From contig CM020501.1 in NCBI GenBank assembly GCA_009823395.1, positions 22,309,861-22,373,860 of the forward strand: a stretch of DNA of 64,000 nt, in the 5' to 3' direction. Shown here piece by piece: positions 32,405 to 43,128 of the stretch. The notes below the pieces were generated by a model. The model was not told the DNA's origin and did no database searches. It saw only the letters and a program-made list of their open reading frames with translations. Each line of letters begins with the position of its first letter. The first letter of the stretch is position 1. The translations under genes were made by a program, and so were the position numbers. This stretch comes from Thamnaconus septentrionalis. Lineage: Eukaryota > Chordata > Actinopteri > Tetraodontiformes > Monacanthidae.

Positions 32405-32870
32405 GTCTTGCTAGTGCAATAATTCCCTGCAAAACCAGGCGAGGGCGCCGCAGGTAGACACAAAACAACAGCTGCAAGTTATTTTCAAAATAAAAGTCTG
32501 GCCACAGCACCACCAACAGCAGCAGCAAGACTCCACGAGTTTTTCAGAAAGTGTTTTCACACTTGATTCGAAGAATGTCGTATGAGGAAAATGGAAACAT
32601 TTGGAGAAAAAAAATCTCTAAATTGGGCAAAAAAGTGTTTCTTTTTTTTCTTCTTCTTCTTCTTTTTATTGCACTCAGAGCTGAGGTTGAAAATGTCGGT
32701 GTTGTGAGTGGAGGGAACGTCATGGGGGGGAATAAAAGAGTCAGGGAGGCGCTAACTATCGGTGATAGCAGCGAGTCGACTCGTCCGCCTTGCCACCATC
32801 GACGCTGGCAGCCCGGCGGCTCGGCAGCAGCTGCTGCTCTATTAATAAGCTCCCAAACCGCCGGCACGCG
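32405..32870. other. Unassigned stretch with (TTC)n run
   Basis: Contains a TTC/TTT run at 32641-32668 and the right target duplication of the hAT element. The plus-strand frame is open for 162 codons, but its centre is repeat-encoded Leu/Phe and no domain is recognised. Confidence 0.45.
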
Positions 32871-32871
32871 T

Positions 32872-33045
32872 CAACACGGCTCCCCCTCGCTGCCGCTCTC
32901 CTCCCTCCACGCTTTAATTGAGACAAATATTCCAGAAATTAGATTCATGTCTTTTCATAATGAACGAGTGGGGATGATAATTGTCGGAGAGGCGGCCGGT
33001 GACGCTCGCACGCCTGATTTAGTTTTTATTAAAAGGTGACTTCTC
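32872..33045. other. Candidate conserved non-coding block
   Basis: Contains CACGCTTTAATTGAGAC, AAATTAGATTCATG, TTTTCATAATGAACG and GATAATTGTCGG, all homeodomain- or POU-like, without simple repeats. Confidence 0.3.
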
Positions 33046-33864
33046 ACTTCTTTTTTTCCCTTCTCCATAATTTAATTTAATAAAAACACACCCAGCTCTT
33101 CATAAAGTTAAAAGCCACTTCTGCCCCCGCACATTCCTTCTATTAAGAAAAGCAGCAGAAACTACTTCAGCTTTACGTCTTGACTCATCCGGGTTTCCAT
33201 GCTACTGATTCATCTCAGAGGTTTCACTTGTTGTAGTTTTCTGATATTTCCTGTCCAAACTCCAAACACAGCAAACACAAAACTGCAACTTATCAACCAG
33301 CAGAAAAAAAAACAAACCATGAAACTTCAAAATATATCACCTAAAAACATACTTACAACTTCCAGACAAACCAACATACTTTTCTTTTCGTGAACAGAAC
33401 AGCCCCCTCTATTGGCAGTATGTTTTATAATACAAATTATTTGCCTTAACGCAGACCTGCTGAACTAAACGACTTTTCACGCTCGGACAAATCCAAGCGC
33501 TGCTTGCTGGGTGGAACCTCCGCCAGGTGACCTTCAAGTGCAGCAACGTGCAGGTTAAAATCCAGAAACCTGCCACGCAAAAAAAAAAAAAAAATGTTGC
33601 CGTCTGCCTTTGGTGGGATTCTGAACGCTTGGCACAGAAAAAGGTGTGACCGCCAGACGGAGGAGGAAGTGACCTAAATGCTCATTAGCTGACCGTTTGC
33701 CGATGTTGCATCATGCGTGCACCGTCTGTCCGTCTGCGGGTTGACAGAGCCGCGGCTAAATGTTCGGCGAAATCACTATGACAACATTCAACCTGGTACA
33801 TTGTAAAAAAAAATAAATAAATAAACAGATAAGAATTTTTAGAAATTGGAATTAGCTAAGTGAA
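33046..33864. other. Unassigned stretch
   Basis: AT-rich with a 16-bp A run at 33579-33594 and an AAAT group near 33808-33822. No gene. Confidence 0.5.
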
Positions 33865-33905
33865 TCTTCAAGATTCAAGAAATGTTATTGTCAGTATGCA
33901 AGCAT
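33865..33905. mobile_element. Possible retroposon 3'-tail remnant
   Basis: TTCAAGATTCAAGAAATG, followed by a TTATTGTCA-type core, resembles the 3' end of a common fish interspersed repeat (ATTCAAG, TTTATTGTCAT). Short and diverged. Confidence 0.35.
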
Positions 33906-33981
33906 AACTTCTCAGCTTTCATACGCAGAAAGAAAAAATAGAAAGATACAGGCAATGTAATGTCTTCTGTACCCAGAACTC

Positions 33982-34120
33982 TTAAAGGTCCGGTGAGTAC
34001 CTTCAAAAAAAAAAAAAAGAGGACGCAGCTCTAACGGAATCACTCCGCTAGAAATCTTCACCATTCTTCGCGCCATGCTTTGGTGAGATTGCAGCTGGAA
34101 ACCACCGGGGGCAGCGGCGA
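33982..34120. mobile_element. Possible TTAA-type MITE fragment
   Basis: Starts TTAAAGGTCCGGTGAGTACC, resembling the left end of an abundant fish MITE (TTAAAGGTCCAGTGTGTA). It carries a 14-bp A run and ends in a CCACCGGGGGC segment. No right terminus or duplication is seen. Confidence 0.4.
34102..34115 (+). promoter_or_regulatory. CTCF-like motif
   Basis: CCACCGGGGGCAGC fits the CTCF core with one weaker position. It may lie in a repeat remnant. Confidence 0.35.
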
Positions 34121-34209
34121 ACAGAGAAACCAAAGAGAAGCTACAGGCTGACAGAGGAGCAGACAACACGTTGTCAAGACGGAGCAGGGAGTGGATGTGT
34201 GAGTGAGAG

Positions 34210-34225
34210 CAGCGCCCCCTGGGGG
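34210..34225 (-). promoter_or_regulatory. CTCF-like motif
   Basis: The minus strand reads CCCCCAGGGGGCGCTG, a good CTCF core. Confidence 0.35.
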
Positions 34226-34385
34226 AGGCAGCGAGGAGGGATTAGCGGCAGTTGAAGCAACGGCCAGGCTCCATTTCACACACGTGTGCATGTGCCTGTG
34301 TGTGTGTGTGTGATTGGCCAGGCGTTGAGGTGTTGCCCCCCCCACCACCACCAAACACCCTGGAAGGTGGAGCAAAGCATCAGTT

Positions 34386-34416
34386 TTAGCAGGAGGCTGC
34401 AAACAGAGGGCTAACT
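34386..34416 (-). repeat. Dispersed repeat copy (inverted)
   Basis: The reverse complement contains CCCTCTGTTTGCAGCCTCC followed by TGCTAAAACTG, nearly identical to the segment at 58306-58336 and related to 48751-48788. Confidence 0.6.
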
Positions 34417-34567
34417 GTGCTGGTTTACCTGGACAACATGAGAGAGGTGTGAGGCTGCTGCGCTGAGGAGAGAGAACCAGTTGACGCCCTGGTGGTCGAC
34501 CAGGGGTTCGCACCGATTGTTTCGGGCCGGCAGGAAGTGAAGCTCGTTCGCTTCGGTCGAGCAACGG

Positions 34568-34571
<4 letters not shown>

Positions 34572-34619
<48 letters not shown>
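34572..34619. repeat. (GA)24 microsatellite
   Basis: Uninterrupted GA array; triplex-prone. Confidence 0.97.
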
Positions 34620-34622
<3 letters not shown>

Positions 34623-34685
34623 AGAAGCTTCATGTGGCTGATAGAGTTGTTTGACAGCGTGAGCCTCCACTTATTAAAAACCCTC

Positions 34686-34709
34686 CACACACACACACAC
34701 ACACACACA
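34686..34709. repeat. (CA)12 microsatellite
   Basis: Uninterrupted CA run. Confidence 0.9.
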
Positions 34710-34792
34710 TCTCTAGTTGGCCTGAAGAGGATTGGAGAAGCACGCTGGTGTTTTCTGAAGAGGCTTTTCTGCCTTCAGAGGAGAGAGAACTG

Positions 34793-34827
<35 letters not shown>

Positions 34828-34838
34828 CGTGCGTGCGC
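34793..34838. repeat. (GT)n(GTGC)n microsatellite
   Basis: GT run passing into GTGC units. Confidence 0.92.
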
Positions 34839-34899
34839 CAGTGAGCTGCGCTGAATAAAAATGAGAAAAGAGGGGGAAAAAAACTAGGTCACCATTTTT

Positions 34900-35310
34900 A
34901 CTACGTTCCCCGACTTTGTTGCCGAGCAGCTTTGCGCCTCCCGCTGTGCCGCGAAAATCGGCGCCTCCTATTGGTCGGCGGCCGCAGACGTCCTGCAGGT
35001 GAGGGGGACGCGGCTATTGGACGTTTCGGAGGCGAGGCGCACGATTGGATGGGAGGCAGGAAGCGGTGCGGGGGGGTGTGTGTGCCCCGCAGAGTTACTA
35101 TGGCACCCTGGGGAGTGAGTGTGTGGGGGTGGGGGGGGTGAGGGGGGAGTGCTGAGAAACGCTGGCATTGTGCTGACAGGAGTTGGGACGTGATTGGCTG
35201 AGAGGGGAGAGCGAAGGAGAAGAGCAGCGATTGGCCGAGGGAAGGAGCGTGTGATCAGGGGTGGGGTGGGGGCGGGGGGGGCGCTGGGGGGCTTCAGCCG
35301 ACACGCTGAT
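34900..35310. promoter_or_regulatory. CpG-rich block with five inverted CCAAT boxes
   Basis: ATTGG occurs at 34970, 35016, 35044, 35193 and 35230. GCGAAAATCGGCGCC (E2F-like) precedes the first. CAGGTGAGG at about 34996-35004 matches a strong splice donor. G-rich runs at 35118-35152 and 35261-35290 have quadruplex potential. The combination resembles a CpG-island promoter, but no exon or transcript can be shown. Confidence 0.4.
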
Positions 35311-35330
35311 GAAACAGATCGACGCTCGGC

Positions 35331-35362
35331 AAAAAAAAAAAATATAATATATATATATATAT
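35331..35362. repeat. Poly(A)/(AT)n run
   Basis: Twelve A residues pass into AT units. Confidence 0.85.
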
Positions 35363-35685
35363 TCACACCAGTCAAATCAAAAATCACACAGCAGCAGCAG
35401 CTAAAAAAATCTTGTTCCTCCGGCTCAGTTTGACACGACTGGATTCTATTTCTGTCCAATAAAAAACCTGTTTCAGGTTTTTTGTTTTTTTTTTCTACAA
35501 ATTTGCATCATTGTTTCGAGGCCAAAGATCCACCTCAGCGACCTCACTGACCTCACGGCGCTGCTGCGGATCCTCAGAGAGCCGCCTTGAAAAAATCCTG
35601 AATCCAGCGCTTCAGTTTGAACAGAACCAGTCGCTGTTTTAAGTTTGAAGGAGTTTGGTCATTTAGACGTTTAGACCAAAAAATA
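35363..35685. other. Unassigned stretch
   Basis: Contains CAG units at 35392-35400 and TGACC half sites with a three-base spacer on the minus strand at about 35541-35556 (DR3-like). No gene. Confidence 0.4.
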
Positions 35686-35750
35686 CACTACTACTACTAC
35701 TACTACTTCTAATGATATGAATGATAATAATAATACTAATAATAATACTA

Positions 35751-35795
<45 letters not shown>

Positions 35796-35796
35796 T
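35686..35796. repeat. (CTA)n and (AAT)n microsatellites
   Basis: Seven CTA units (35686-35706) and then about 24 AAT-type units with ACT interruptions (35723-35796). All frames here are artefacts. Confidence 0.95.
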
Positions 35797-36655
35797 TAAA
35801 GACAATGAAACAAAACCACATGAACTGCAACCGGCTGGACGTCTTGGCAAACGGCAGCTTGTGTTGTTTGATTCCAGAAGAAAAATCTGCAGAAAGACGC
35901 CAAACCTGGCAACCCTGTTCACACCCTGGCAGCTTATTTATTTTTGAAACAGACAATTTTGACTTACGCTCTAATTTAATTATTTAGTCATTAATTTCAT
36001 GATTCATTCTTTCATTTCATTTTTTTTAACGACTTACTATCTCATTCTTTTGGAGCCTTTTTTCTGTGTTCCTAAACTGTGCAGACTTATGAGATCAGCT
36101 GCAAACAAATTCAATTAATTTTTTTTTATTATTATTTTAAAAAACAACAACAAGGGACGATTAAAAATCAAACAGGTTTGTTGTTTTATTGTCACCCTGG
36201 ATTTTTGTTTGCGGCTTCAGGAGTCACAGCTGTTTGTATAATGAAAACATCTGCTCTTTCATTATTTTAGCATTACTAAATGTTAAAATGTTTATACCTT
36301 TTATATTCCTGCATTCAATAATTTGTCTTGTTTCAGTTATATATATTATATATTTATATTTAGCTTTTTCTTTTTTTGTCAACCTTGTCCAACCCGCTTC
36401 TATTTTCCCGCCTCAGCAGAATCTCTGTGCTGTCTCTTTGGCGCCCCCTTTCTGCAACTGCCTCATTAATGTGAAGGGGTTAATACGCACCAGGTAGGAT
36501 TTTTTTGTGTTTTAGTGGGGGTTTTTCTCTTTTAATTTTTAAAAATAAAGCTTTGTCTCCTGCTGGAAAACAAAGATCCAGCTGATCCTTCATGTTTGCC
36601 GTCTATTATTTCTATTCACTGTAGAATGTTCAGCTGCTGGACGAGAACAGAGTCT
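35797..36655. other. AT-rich unassigned stretch
   Basis: No element ends or coding signal; T runs at 36021-36029 and 36120-36128. Confidence 0.5.
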
Positions 36656-36659
36656 AAAT

Positions 36660-36960
36660 GCAGAAACACAAGCTCCATTTTTTTTTCTTGAATGATGATA
36701 TTTTGGTTATCAAAGAGCTCCGGGATGGATTAAAGGCCAGAAAAAGAAACTATTTTTGCAACCACGGCTGCTACGATTCGCTCGCAATCAAAGTAATATT
36801 TTATTTTCTTCCCGATTTATCACCGGTTGACAGACACAATAAATATTTGGAGGCCTTTTTAGGGCATTTTCCTACTTTAGCAGCAAACTGCAGCAGCACT
36901 TTGTCTATTAATAAGTGCGTGTCGAGTATGGAGTTCCAGCGTTGTCCCTGTGTGATTCAT
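36660..36960. other. Candidate conserved non-coding block
   Basis: Complex AT-leaning sequence with GGTTATCAAAGAGC, CGCTCGCAATCAAAG, GACACAATAAATATTTGG (SOX/FOX-like) and TCTATTAATAAGTGC. It stays open in one plus-strand frame, but the peptide resembles nothing known; an enhancer is more likely than an exon. Confidence 0.3.
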
Positions 36961-38280
36961 GGGACTTCAGCTGTGCTGCAGTGGATCACCGCCGAGCTGA
37001 AGCAGAAAATATGCTCTTCGACACAGATTGTTGTTTTTTTCTTTTAATTTGAAGGTAAAAATACCTGCTAGTTTCCCCGCTGAGAATTTTCTCCCACGTT
37101 CTGGCTGTCAGGTGATGGCGCCCTCGCTGCCAACGAACCAATCAGGAGCGAAACTCTGTCAGAGGCTCTTCCTCAATCCGCTGCGGTTCTGCCGCTGGTT
37201 TTTTACCAGTACATTAAAACGAACACATGATTATTTTTGAAAAAGTAGTGTGCATTATATCAGCGCAAAAAATGTATTGTTCAATTATTGTATTTAATTT
37301 AATTTATGAGTAATTAAAATTCTATTAAAAGTTGGTATTATTTTTGGTTTACAATTCAATATTTTTTTATTGTTACATCATTAGTAGTGGCATCGTCATC
37401 GCAGTAGTAGTAAATAGTACTAGAAGTGGTAGCATTTCACTTATTGTTTGTTCATTTCACCAATTAAAGAATATTAATCACCACCGGTGTGAAATGTAGT
37501 ATGTCTTGATAAACAAAATAAAATTTCATCTCAAACGTGCGTGCAGTTATTTTTAATCGTGAAAATTTTGTAGGTTTTTTTTGTGAAGAAAAAAAAAATT
37601 GGCTGAAATTTTTCTAGCCAAAATATTTTTCTGGAAATTATATATGTAGTTCTTGTTTGTTGTGACCATTGGGGATGGATGCCTCATTAGTTGGTTTGTG
37701 TGCTTGTGTTTTGGCCAATTCTGAATTTTTGACAATGTCAACAACAACTACAGCATCAACAACAACAAGAATTTCCAACCAACAGAATTAAATGTTTTGC
37801 CGCTAATTAAGGCTCCAGTAATTAGCTACTGGTTCACTAATCAGACAATTGTTCAGAGCCACCAAGCTGCAAATAATTAACCAACCTTTAAAAGGGGGCC
37901 ATTTAGGATCAAGATAAAAAAAAAAAATCAAAATCAGTTCATACTGATTTTCTTTTTTCTTGTTTCGTTGTTAAAGACTCTGTGGGAGATTTCAGAACAA
38001 AGTTGCTGGTTTTTGCAGAGTTCTAGGTGAGCAACAGGATTAGTTCCTGAGAGAGAAAATCCCAAATTAACCCCCGACTTTTCATCAGGAGACTCTTAGC
38101 TCGGCTTAAAAGGCCGTCCTTTGAGGAGCAGCGCCCCCTGTGCTGCCCTTGCAGAACTCCAAGAGTCGAAGGATTTCTGTTCCTTGACATCGGCTCAGGG
38201 TGAAGCCGACAAAGCCGTGCAGCAGCAGAGGTGAAAGAGATTCAGGCGCGAAATTAACCTTCGCTAACCAACCACCGACA
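36961..38280. other. AT-rich unassigned stretch
   Basis: Contains a CCAATCAGG motif at about 37138-37146 and A/T runs. Nothing else can be supported. Confidence 0.45.
38130..38145 (-). promoter_or_regulatory. CTCF-like motif
   Basis: The minus strand reads CAGCACAGGGGGCGCT, a strong fit to the CTCF core. Confidence 0.4.
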
Positions 38281-38333
38281 CTCACACAAACACACGCACG
38301 CACGCACGCACACACACACTCCACACACACACA
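38281..38333. repeat. (CA)n/(GCAC)n microsatellite
   Basis: CA and GCAC units with interruptions. Confidence 0.85.
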
Positions 38334-38438
38334 GATCTGCCAAACAGCAGCAGCATTTCGCTGCCGTGTGACTCGTGCACTCTCTGACACACATCGCGTT
38401 ACCATGCTAATCCTGTTAGCATCGTGGCCTGCTGACTG

Positions 38439-38459
38439 ACACACACACACACACACACA
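38439..38459. repeat. (AC)10 microsatellite
   Basis: Uninterrupted CA run. Confidence 0.85.
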
Positions 38460-38799
38460 GGGTGGAGTGATGCACCACACATTGGTTCCTTCAGTCTGCC
38501 GGGGTTCAGGTCATTAGACCTGAATCTGTTCAGGCTGCTTGGCATCACAATGCGAGTCAATGCCAACAAGAGTTGGAAGGTTTGTTGTTTTGTTGCCGCG
38601 GCAACTGGAATGCCAGAATTTCAGTGTCTGCGTAAAAACGCAGGTTTCTGAGGCGCTGCAGGTGACTTCGAAATAATGAAATAAATAAATTATAACCTCG
38701 GAATTCTTTAGCTTCACCTTTCTTTTTTATTGAATCATTAATCTGTTTCTTCTTAAACGACATCTGCTCCCCGTCGCCCCCACCCTAAAAAAATAAATT
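38460..38799. other. Unassigned stretch
   Basis: Mixed DNA with A-rich patches at 38780-38810. No gene. Confidence 0.5.
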
Positions 38800-38925
38800 A
38801 AAAAAAAACAGCCGCCGACCCATCGGCAATTATTCATAACGCACAGATTCCGGCAACATGATTTATTAAAATCTGCTCTTAATTAACAGCCACAATCAAT
38901 GGAGCTCATTACCGGCTCGGCTGGG
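38800..38925. other. Candidate conserved non-coding block
   Basis: GGCAATTATTCATAACG, GATTTATTAAAATC, CTCTTAATTAACAGCC and CACAATCAATGG are packed in 120 bp. It ends just before a CA microsatellite. Confidence 0.32.
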
Positions 38926-38951
38926 GGTGCCACAGGTAGGCCTGCAGACAG

Positions 38952-39001
<50 letters not shown>
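38952..39001. repeat. (CA)25 microsatellite
   Basis: Uninterrupted CA array. Confidence 0.97.
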
Positions 39002-39004
<3 letters not shown>

Positions 39005-39742
39005 TTTGTGCCTTGGCCGAACTGACTGGGGCATTTAAACTCGAATCATCTAATGTTAAAATACAAATGAAGTCAAACTGAGTCGTGATTCTTTTCCTTC
39101 ATTTCTTTTGGATCACTTCATTGCTCCTGCAGTGTTTCCCCACAGCTACAACACAATAGTAACAATAATAAATGGTAATAATAATATTAATCATTGACAA
39201 CCAATAGAAACAGACTTGCTCAGGTCTCGCTGGCTGATGGCCGGACCGACGGTATTTCCCGGAGGACCCTAAATGCACCGCAGCGACTCTGATGCATCCA
39301 CCTTGAAATCTTCTGGACTGTTCCTTTTTTTGTTGCTGTGTTTTACTATTAATCTAAATTTAAATTTCCTCTCTGTGTCGCGTGTGTGCAGCTCCGCCTG
39401 CTCCTGACACGGTTCCTGGAAGTCGTCCAGCTGATTCATAATTGATCACAACTGACTGCGAGTTTCTGCGAGTTTTCTCCTCGCGTCGCACCGAAGGTAC
39501 CGCGGCCCCTCAGTCCCATTTGGAGAGGGCGGAAATAGACTCATCATTGCCAAGGGAGGAGGAGAAGGAGGAGGACGGGCTGTGGCATCCGGCGCCATCC
39601 AGCCACGCCCCCTGGTGGCCCCTCCCACACTGCGCTCCTCCATCAACATCAAGGCATTGACAGCAAACCAGTCACACAAGACCAGCACATCACAGCGCAC
39701 TTTCCAGCATGAACAGCTTCATTGGTTAATATGCACTGTTGT
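39002..39742. other. Unassigned stretch
   Basis: AT-rich at first, GC-richer after 39380. No coding support. Confidence 0.45.
39603..39621 (-). promoter_or_regulatory. Strong CTCF-like motif
   Basis: The minus strand reads GGGCCACCAGGGGGCGTGG, the best match in the window to the extended vertebrate CTCF motif (GGCCACCAGGGGGCGC). Confidence 0.5.
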
Positions 39743-39783
39743 GCACGCACACACACACACGCACACACACACACATACACACA
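39743..39783. repeat. (CA)n microsatellite
   Basis: CA run with GC and TA interruptions. Confidence 0.88.
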
Positions 39784-39891
39784 GCCGTTACGACTCAATT
39801 TGATGATGATGTCATCAGGGCTGAGAGCCAATCAGGTCACAGGAAGACTGGATTCATTAGCCTAGATATTGTGCTGGAGAGTGGGGGAAGG

Positions 39892-39892
<1 letters not shown>

Positions 39893-39936
<44 letters not shown>

Positions 39937-39947
39937 CGTGCGTGCGT
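39893..39947. repeat. (GT)n(GTGC)n microsatellite
   Basis: About 20 GT units passing into GTGC units; inverted relative to 39743-39783. Confidence 0.95.
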
Positions 39948-40043
39948 CCCCCTCTGTGGGGGAACTCCTCCAGATGTCGAAGCAAAGTTACGGCTGTAGA
40001 TCAGCTCAGCTGCTGGGAGCCACTTCAAACGTCCTCGTTCTCT

Positions 40044-40070
40044 ATGTGTGTGTGTGTGTGTGTGCGTGCG
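40044..40070. repeat. (GT)n microsatellite
   Basis: GT run ending in GCGTGCG. Confidence 0.85.
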
Positions 40071-40777
40071 GCGCTTTCATCTGCACACCTACGGAGAAAC
40101 GGTGGAGGAGGCGGAGCCACACGCGGCCACATGTTGAGCAGCCGTGGTTCTCTGGGAGGTTTCTCACGGAGAGGGAACCACAGAAAAAAAAGAAAAAGCC
40201 GCCGTCGTGGCTTTCAGAGTTGCTACGGAGGTTCCGGGGAGCCGAGCGGCAGCGTCTCTGTTACTGAAACTCTGCAACTAGATGACTTTGTTGATCTCGT
40301 GACTCGTTCAGGACAACTCGGAGGTTCAGGACCAGAGTCAGCTTGGGTTCAGGCCTCATCAGATGTAAAAACCCTGACTCCAACACTGGGTTCACCTGCC
40401 CAAAATGAGACAAAATCAATCAGCCTCGTCCATTTTGACAACCTACGATAGGCAACGTTTTTCCAGTCGGTTTCAGACTTCCAGGGTGGAAGGACAACAG
40501 CCAATCAGTTCCGAGGTTTTGCCGGGATAATATCAGGACGACAGTGGCATCTGAAACTGGTTTCCATCCATAAAGAGTCACATCAACATTTTTTTTTTGC
40601 ATCTAAAAAAAGTTTTAAAAAGTAGAAAAATGAAATATTGAATTAAAAAAGATGAAAATGAAAGAAAAGATCATATACGATAAAAGAGAAATAAAAAACA
40701 GAAATAAACAATTAAATTATAGAAAACCAAAAATGAAATAAAAAAAATAGATAATACATGATGAGAGAAAAATAGAA
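40071..40777. other. Unassigned stretch
   Basis: GC-rich at 40071-40450 with open frames but no protein family; A-rich from 40590 to 40770. Confidence 0.45.
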
Positions 40778-40894
40778 AGGGCTAGATCCACAAAGTGGTA
40801 AATTGCGGCGCTTTTTGCGGTGCACTGTTTTTGGTGCTATTTACATGGATTTTCTGGCGTAAAAGCTGGGCAATCATTTTGTGGATCTGACCCT
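40778..40894. mobile_element. Short MITE with inverted termini
   Basis: The left end AGGGCTAGATCCACAAAGTG and the reverse complement of the right end, AGGGTCAGATCCACAAAATG, match at 17 of 20 positions. The total length is 117 bp. Flanks are A-rich and the target duplication is uncertain. The superfamily is unknown. Confidence 0.7.
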
Positions 40895-41224
40895 AAGAAA
40901 AGTAAAAAAAGAAAAAAAAAAAAAAGCCAAACTGAGGACTTCGCTCAGCCAGGCGATCCTTATCCTTCAGCCACCAAAGGTGGCGCACTCGAGGTAGAAG
41001 TGAAAGACTTTGAAGTGACCAATCAAATAAATTCGGGTGAGTTCGGGGTGTGGTTATCCCTGTTTCCTCTTAGGGAGAAAAAATCTTGCGAACGGGGAGG
41101 AGAGAGAGGAATGAACGGCCGTCACAGCGGCACATCCATCCCTCGCCACCGCTACCGCCGCCTCATTATTCCGCTCCTCCTCCAAACTCGACCCAACCCC
41201 CACGTCCCCCCTGTCCCCTTCTCC
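40895..41224. other. Unassigned stretch
   Basis: A run at 40908-40925, then mixed DNA with CCGCCACCGC-type groups. No gene. Confidence 0.45.
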
Positions 41225-41405
41225 GCCCGGCGGGTGACGGCGGCCGGTCGCCTCTATTTGCTGCCAATTACAGATTGTTGGGCGTGGGCTCACTGCCGGG
41301 CCCCTCCGGCCCCCACGGCTCCCAATTTAGCCGTCAAACACTCCCATCTACAATCCGGCCACTTAGGAAAGTTGCAGTGGCTCCGGAACGACTCCCCGAC
41401 CGCTC
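41225..41405. other. Candidate conserved non-coding block
   Basis: GC-rich but repeat-free, with TTGCTGCCAATTACAG, GCTCCCAATTTAGCC and CTACAATCCGGCC. Regulatory function is inferred only. Confidence 0.25.
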
Positions 41406-42245
41406 GTTAACGGCTGGAGGGAGTTAAATGAAAGAGCGACACCCCCACCCCCCACCCTGCACCCCCCAACACAGAGTCTTTTTTTTTTTCTTTTTGCCTC
41501 TTACAGCCTAGTCTCCGTCGATGGAAGTGAACGATGGTGCTGCTGAAGTTTTTTTTTTTTTTGCTTCCCTCCCTCCAACACTCCCCAAGTGGTTCTCAAT
41601 TGTTCCTTTTCTGGACGCTCCAGGTTACCGATTCAACTCCATTGCCGAGATGAGTCGCAATTATCATCTTTCGTTAGCAATCAGCACTCGGCAGGTCAAC
41701 GTCCAGTTCTCAAATTATTGCCCGGCTTGGAATTTTTATCCACTGCGCTCTGATTTGAAATGTGATTGAGGAGCGTTTGGATGGAAAAATGAAAAAATAA
41801 AGAATGAAAATCAAGGCTGCCCATGGTGGAAACAGTGGAGTGGTGGCAGCACGAAAAACACCATTTGAAGGTGGGAAGCCAATTTAGGTAAAAAAAAAGT
41901 CTTTCGGCCACAAGAGGATTTTTTTTTTCATCCCATCATTTTTTTGCTGGTGGAACCTGAAAAAATGCTGCTGTTTTTCATGAAAATGTTCAGCAGTGCT
42001 TTTTAGAAAGATCGATAAAACCATGACTTTTGTTTTTGACCTCTGTTGCCATTATTTCTCACGTCCACGTGGTAAAGAGCTCACAGAAAACGGTATGAGG
42101 AGTGTCCTCCAAGAGAAAGAAAAGAAAAGTTTTCAGTGCCTTCAGTTCTTGGCTCTTCTTCTTTCTACTGACGAAAAGTCCTGCTTTGAATGGACCGACC
42201 AACCTGCTGGACTGACCGCAGGAACATCCACAGTTTAAATCGTAC
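41406..42245. other. Unassigned stretch
   Basis: C-rich at 41441-41470 (possible i-motif), T runs at 41480-41489 and 41550-41563, otherwise mixed. No gene. Confidence 0.45.
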
Positions 42246-42459
42246 GCTGAGACAGTTCACACTACGACATCCATGCTGGCACCGTTTAAACTGCAACATC
42301 CCCGTTGACATGGTTTAAACTACAACATCAGTGCTGACACTGTTCACATTACAACATCAGTGCTGACACTGTTTACACTGCAACATCCATGCTGACACTG
42401 TTCCACTGCAACATCCACACTGACACTCTTCACACTGCAACATCCACACTGACACTGTT
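42246..42459. repeat. Minisatellite, 29-bp unit
   Basis: About 7.4 copies of a unit close to GCTGACACTGTTCACACTGC plus AACATCCAT. Units diverge more toward the left, and one unit lacks a base pair. There is no coding signal. Confidence 0.92.
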
Positions 42460-43082
42460 AAAAAGCTGTCCAGATGATTGCGTCTTTTCAAGACGCTGAT
42501 TTGGTCCATTTAACTGACAACCATTCCAATTGCAGATATAAAGCAAAACATTTCACAAAAGTGTTGTCGTTTTTGTCGAGCTGTCATTGAGTTGAAATTT
42601 TCTGACTTGTCCTCATTCTCGTGTCACCTCCTGAACTTGCTGTGCAACCGTCGTCTCAAACAAAAAAATAAACAACATTAAAAGCTACAGGCTCCTGCTG
42701 ATGTCCCTTCTCACCGCCGTGTTTAGCGGGATGCCACAAACATGACTGTGCAGACGCCCCTGGTGGCCAGAGACACATGTTCATTTTGTTCCATTCCAAG
42801 AAAGATTAAAAACACAACTGGATTGTTAGCCAGCCGAGGACTCGGCGGCTTCAAGTGCAGCCTTCCTTCATTAAATCAGCTCATTAAAAAAATGAAAAAA
42901 TAAAAAAGTGCCGGTGTGGCGTTTTTGAAGAGAAAATTACAAACAACCTGAAGAGGTTTTTTGGGGAGGTTATTGAACCGCCGTCGCCAAGGACAGAGCG
43001 GGAGAGTGTGCTGGTGCGATACCCAGCGTGACGCCTGCCTCTGTGAAGAAATTGGTTCAAGGATGCAACAGCATTAATAAAT

Positions 43083-43084
<2 letters not shown>
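42460..43084. other. Unassigned stretch
   Basis: Mixed DNA; a CTCF-like site lies within it at 42752-42770. Confidence 0.45.
42752..42770 (-). promoter_or_regulatory. CTCF-like motif
   Basis: The minus strand reads CTGGCCACCAGGGGCGTCT, one G short of the canonical core but with the upstream GGCCACC context. Confidence 0.35.

Positions 43085-43124
<40 letters not shown>
43085..43124. repeat. (AC)20 microsatellite
   Basis: Uninterrupted CA run. Confidence 0.95.

Positions 43125-43128
<4 letters not shown>

Noticed and set aside
32551..33039. 162-codon plus-strand frame
   Set aside because: The centre is Leu/Phe from a TTC run, and the end overlaps a motif-rich non-coding block. No domain.
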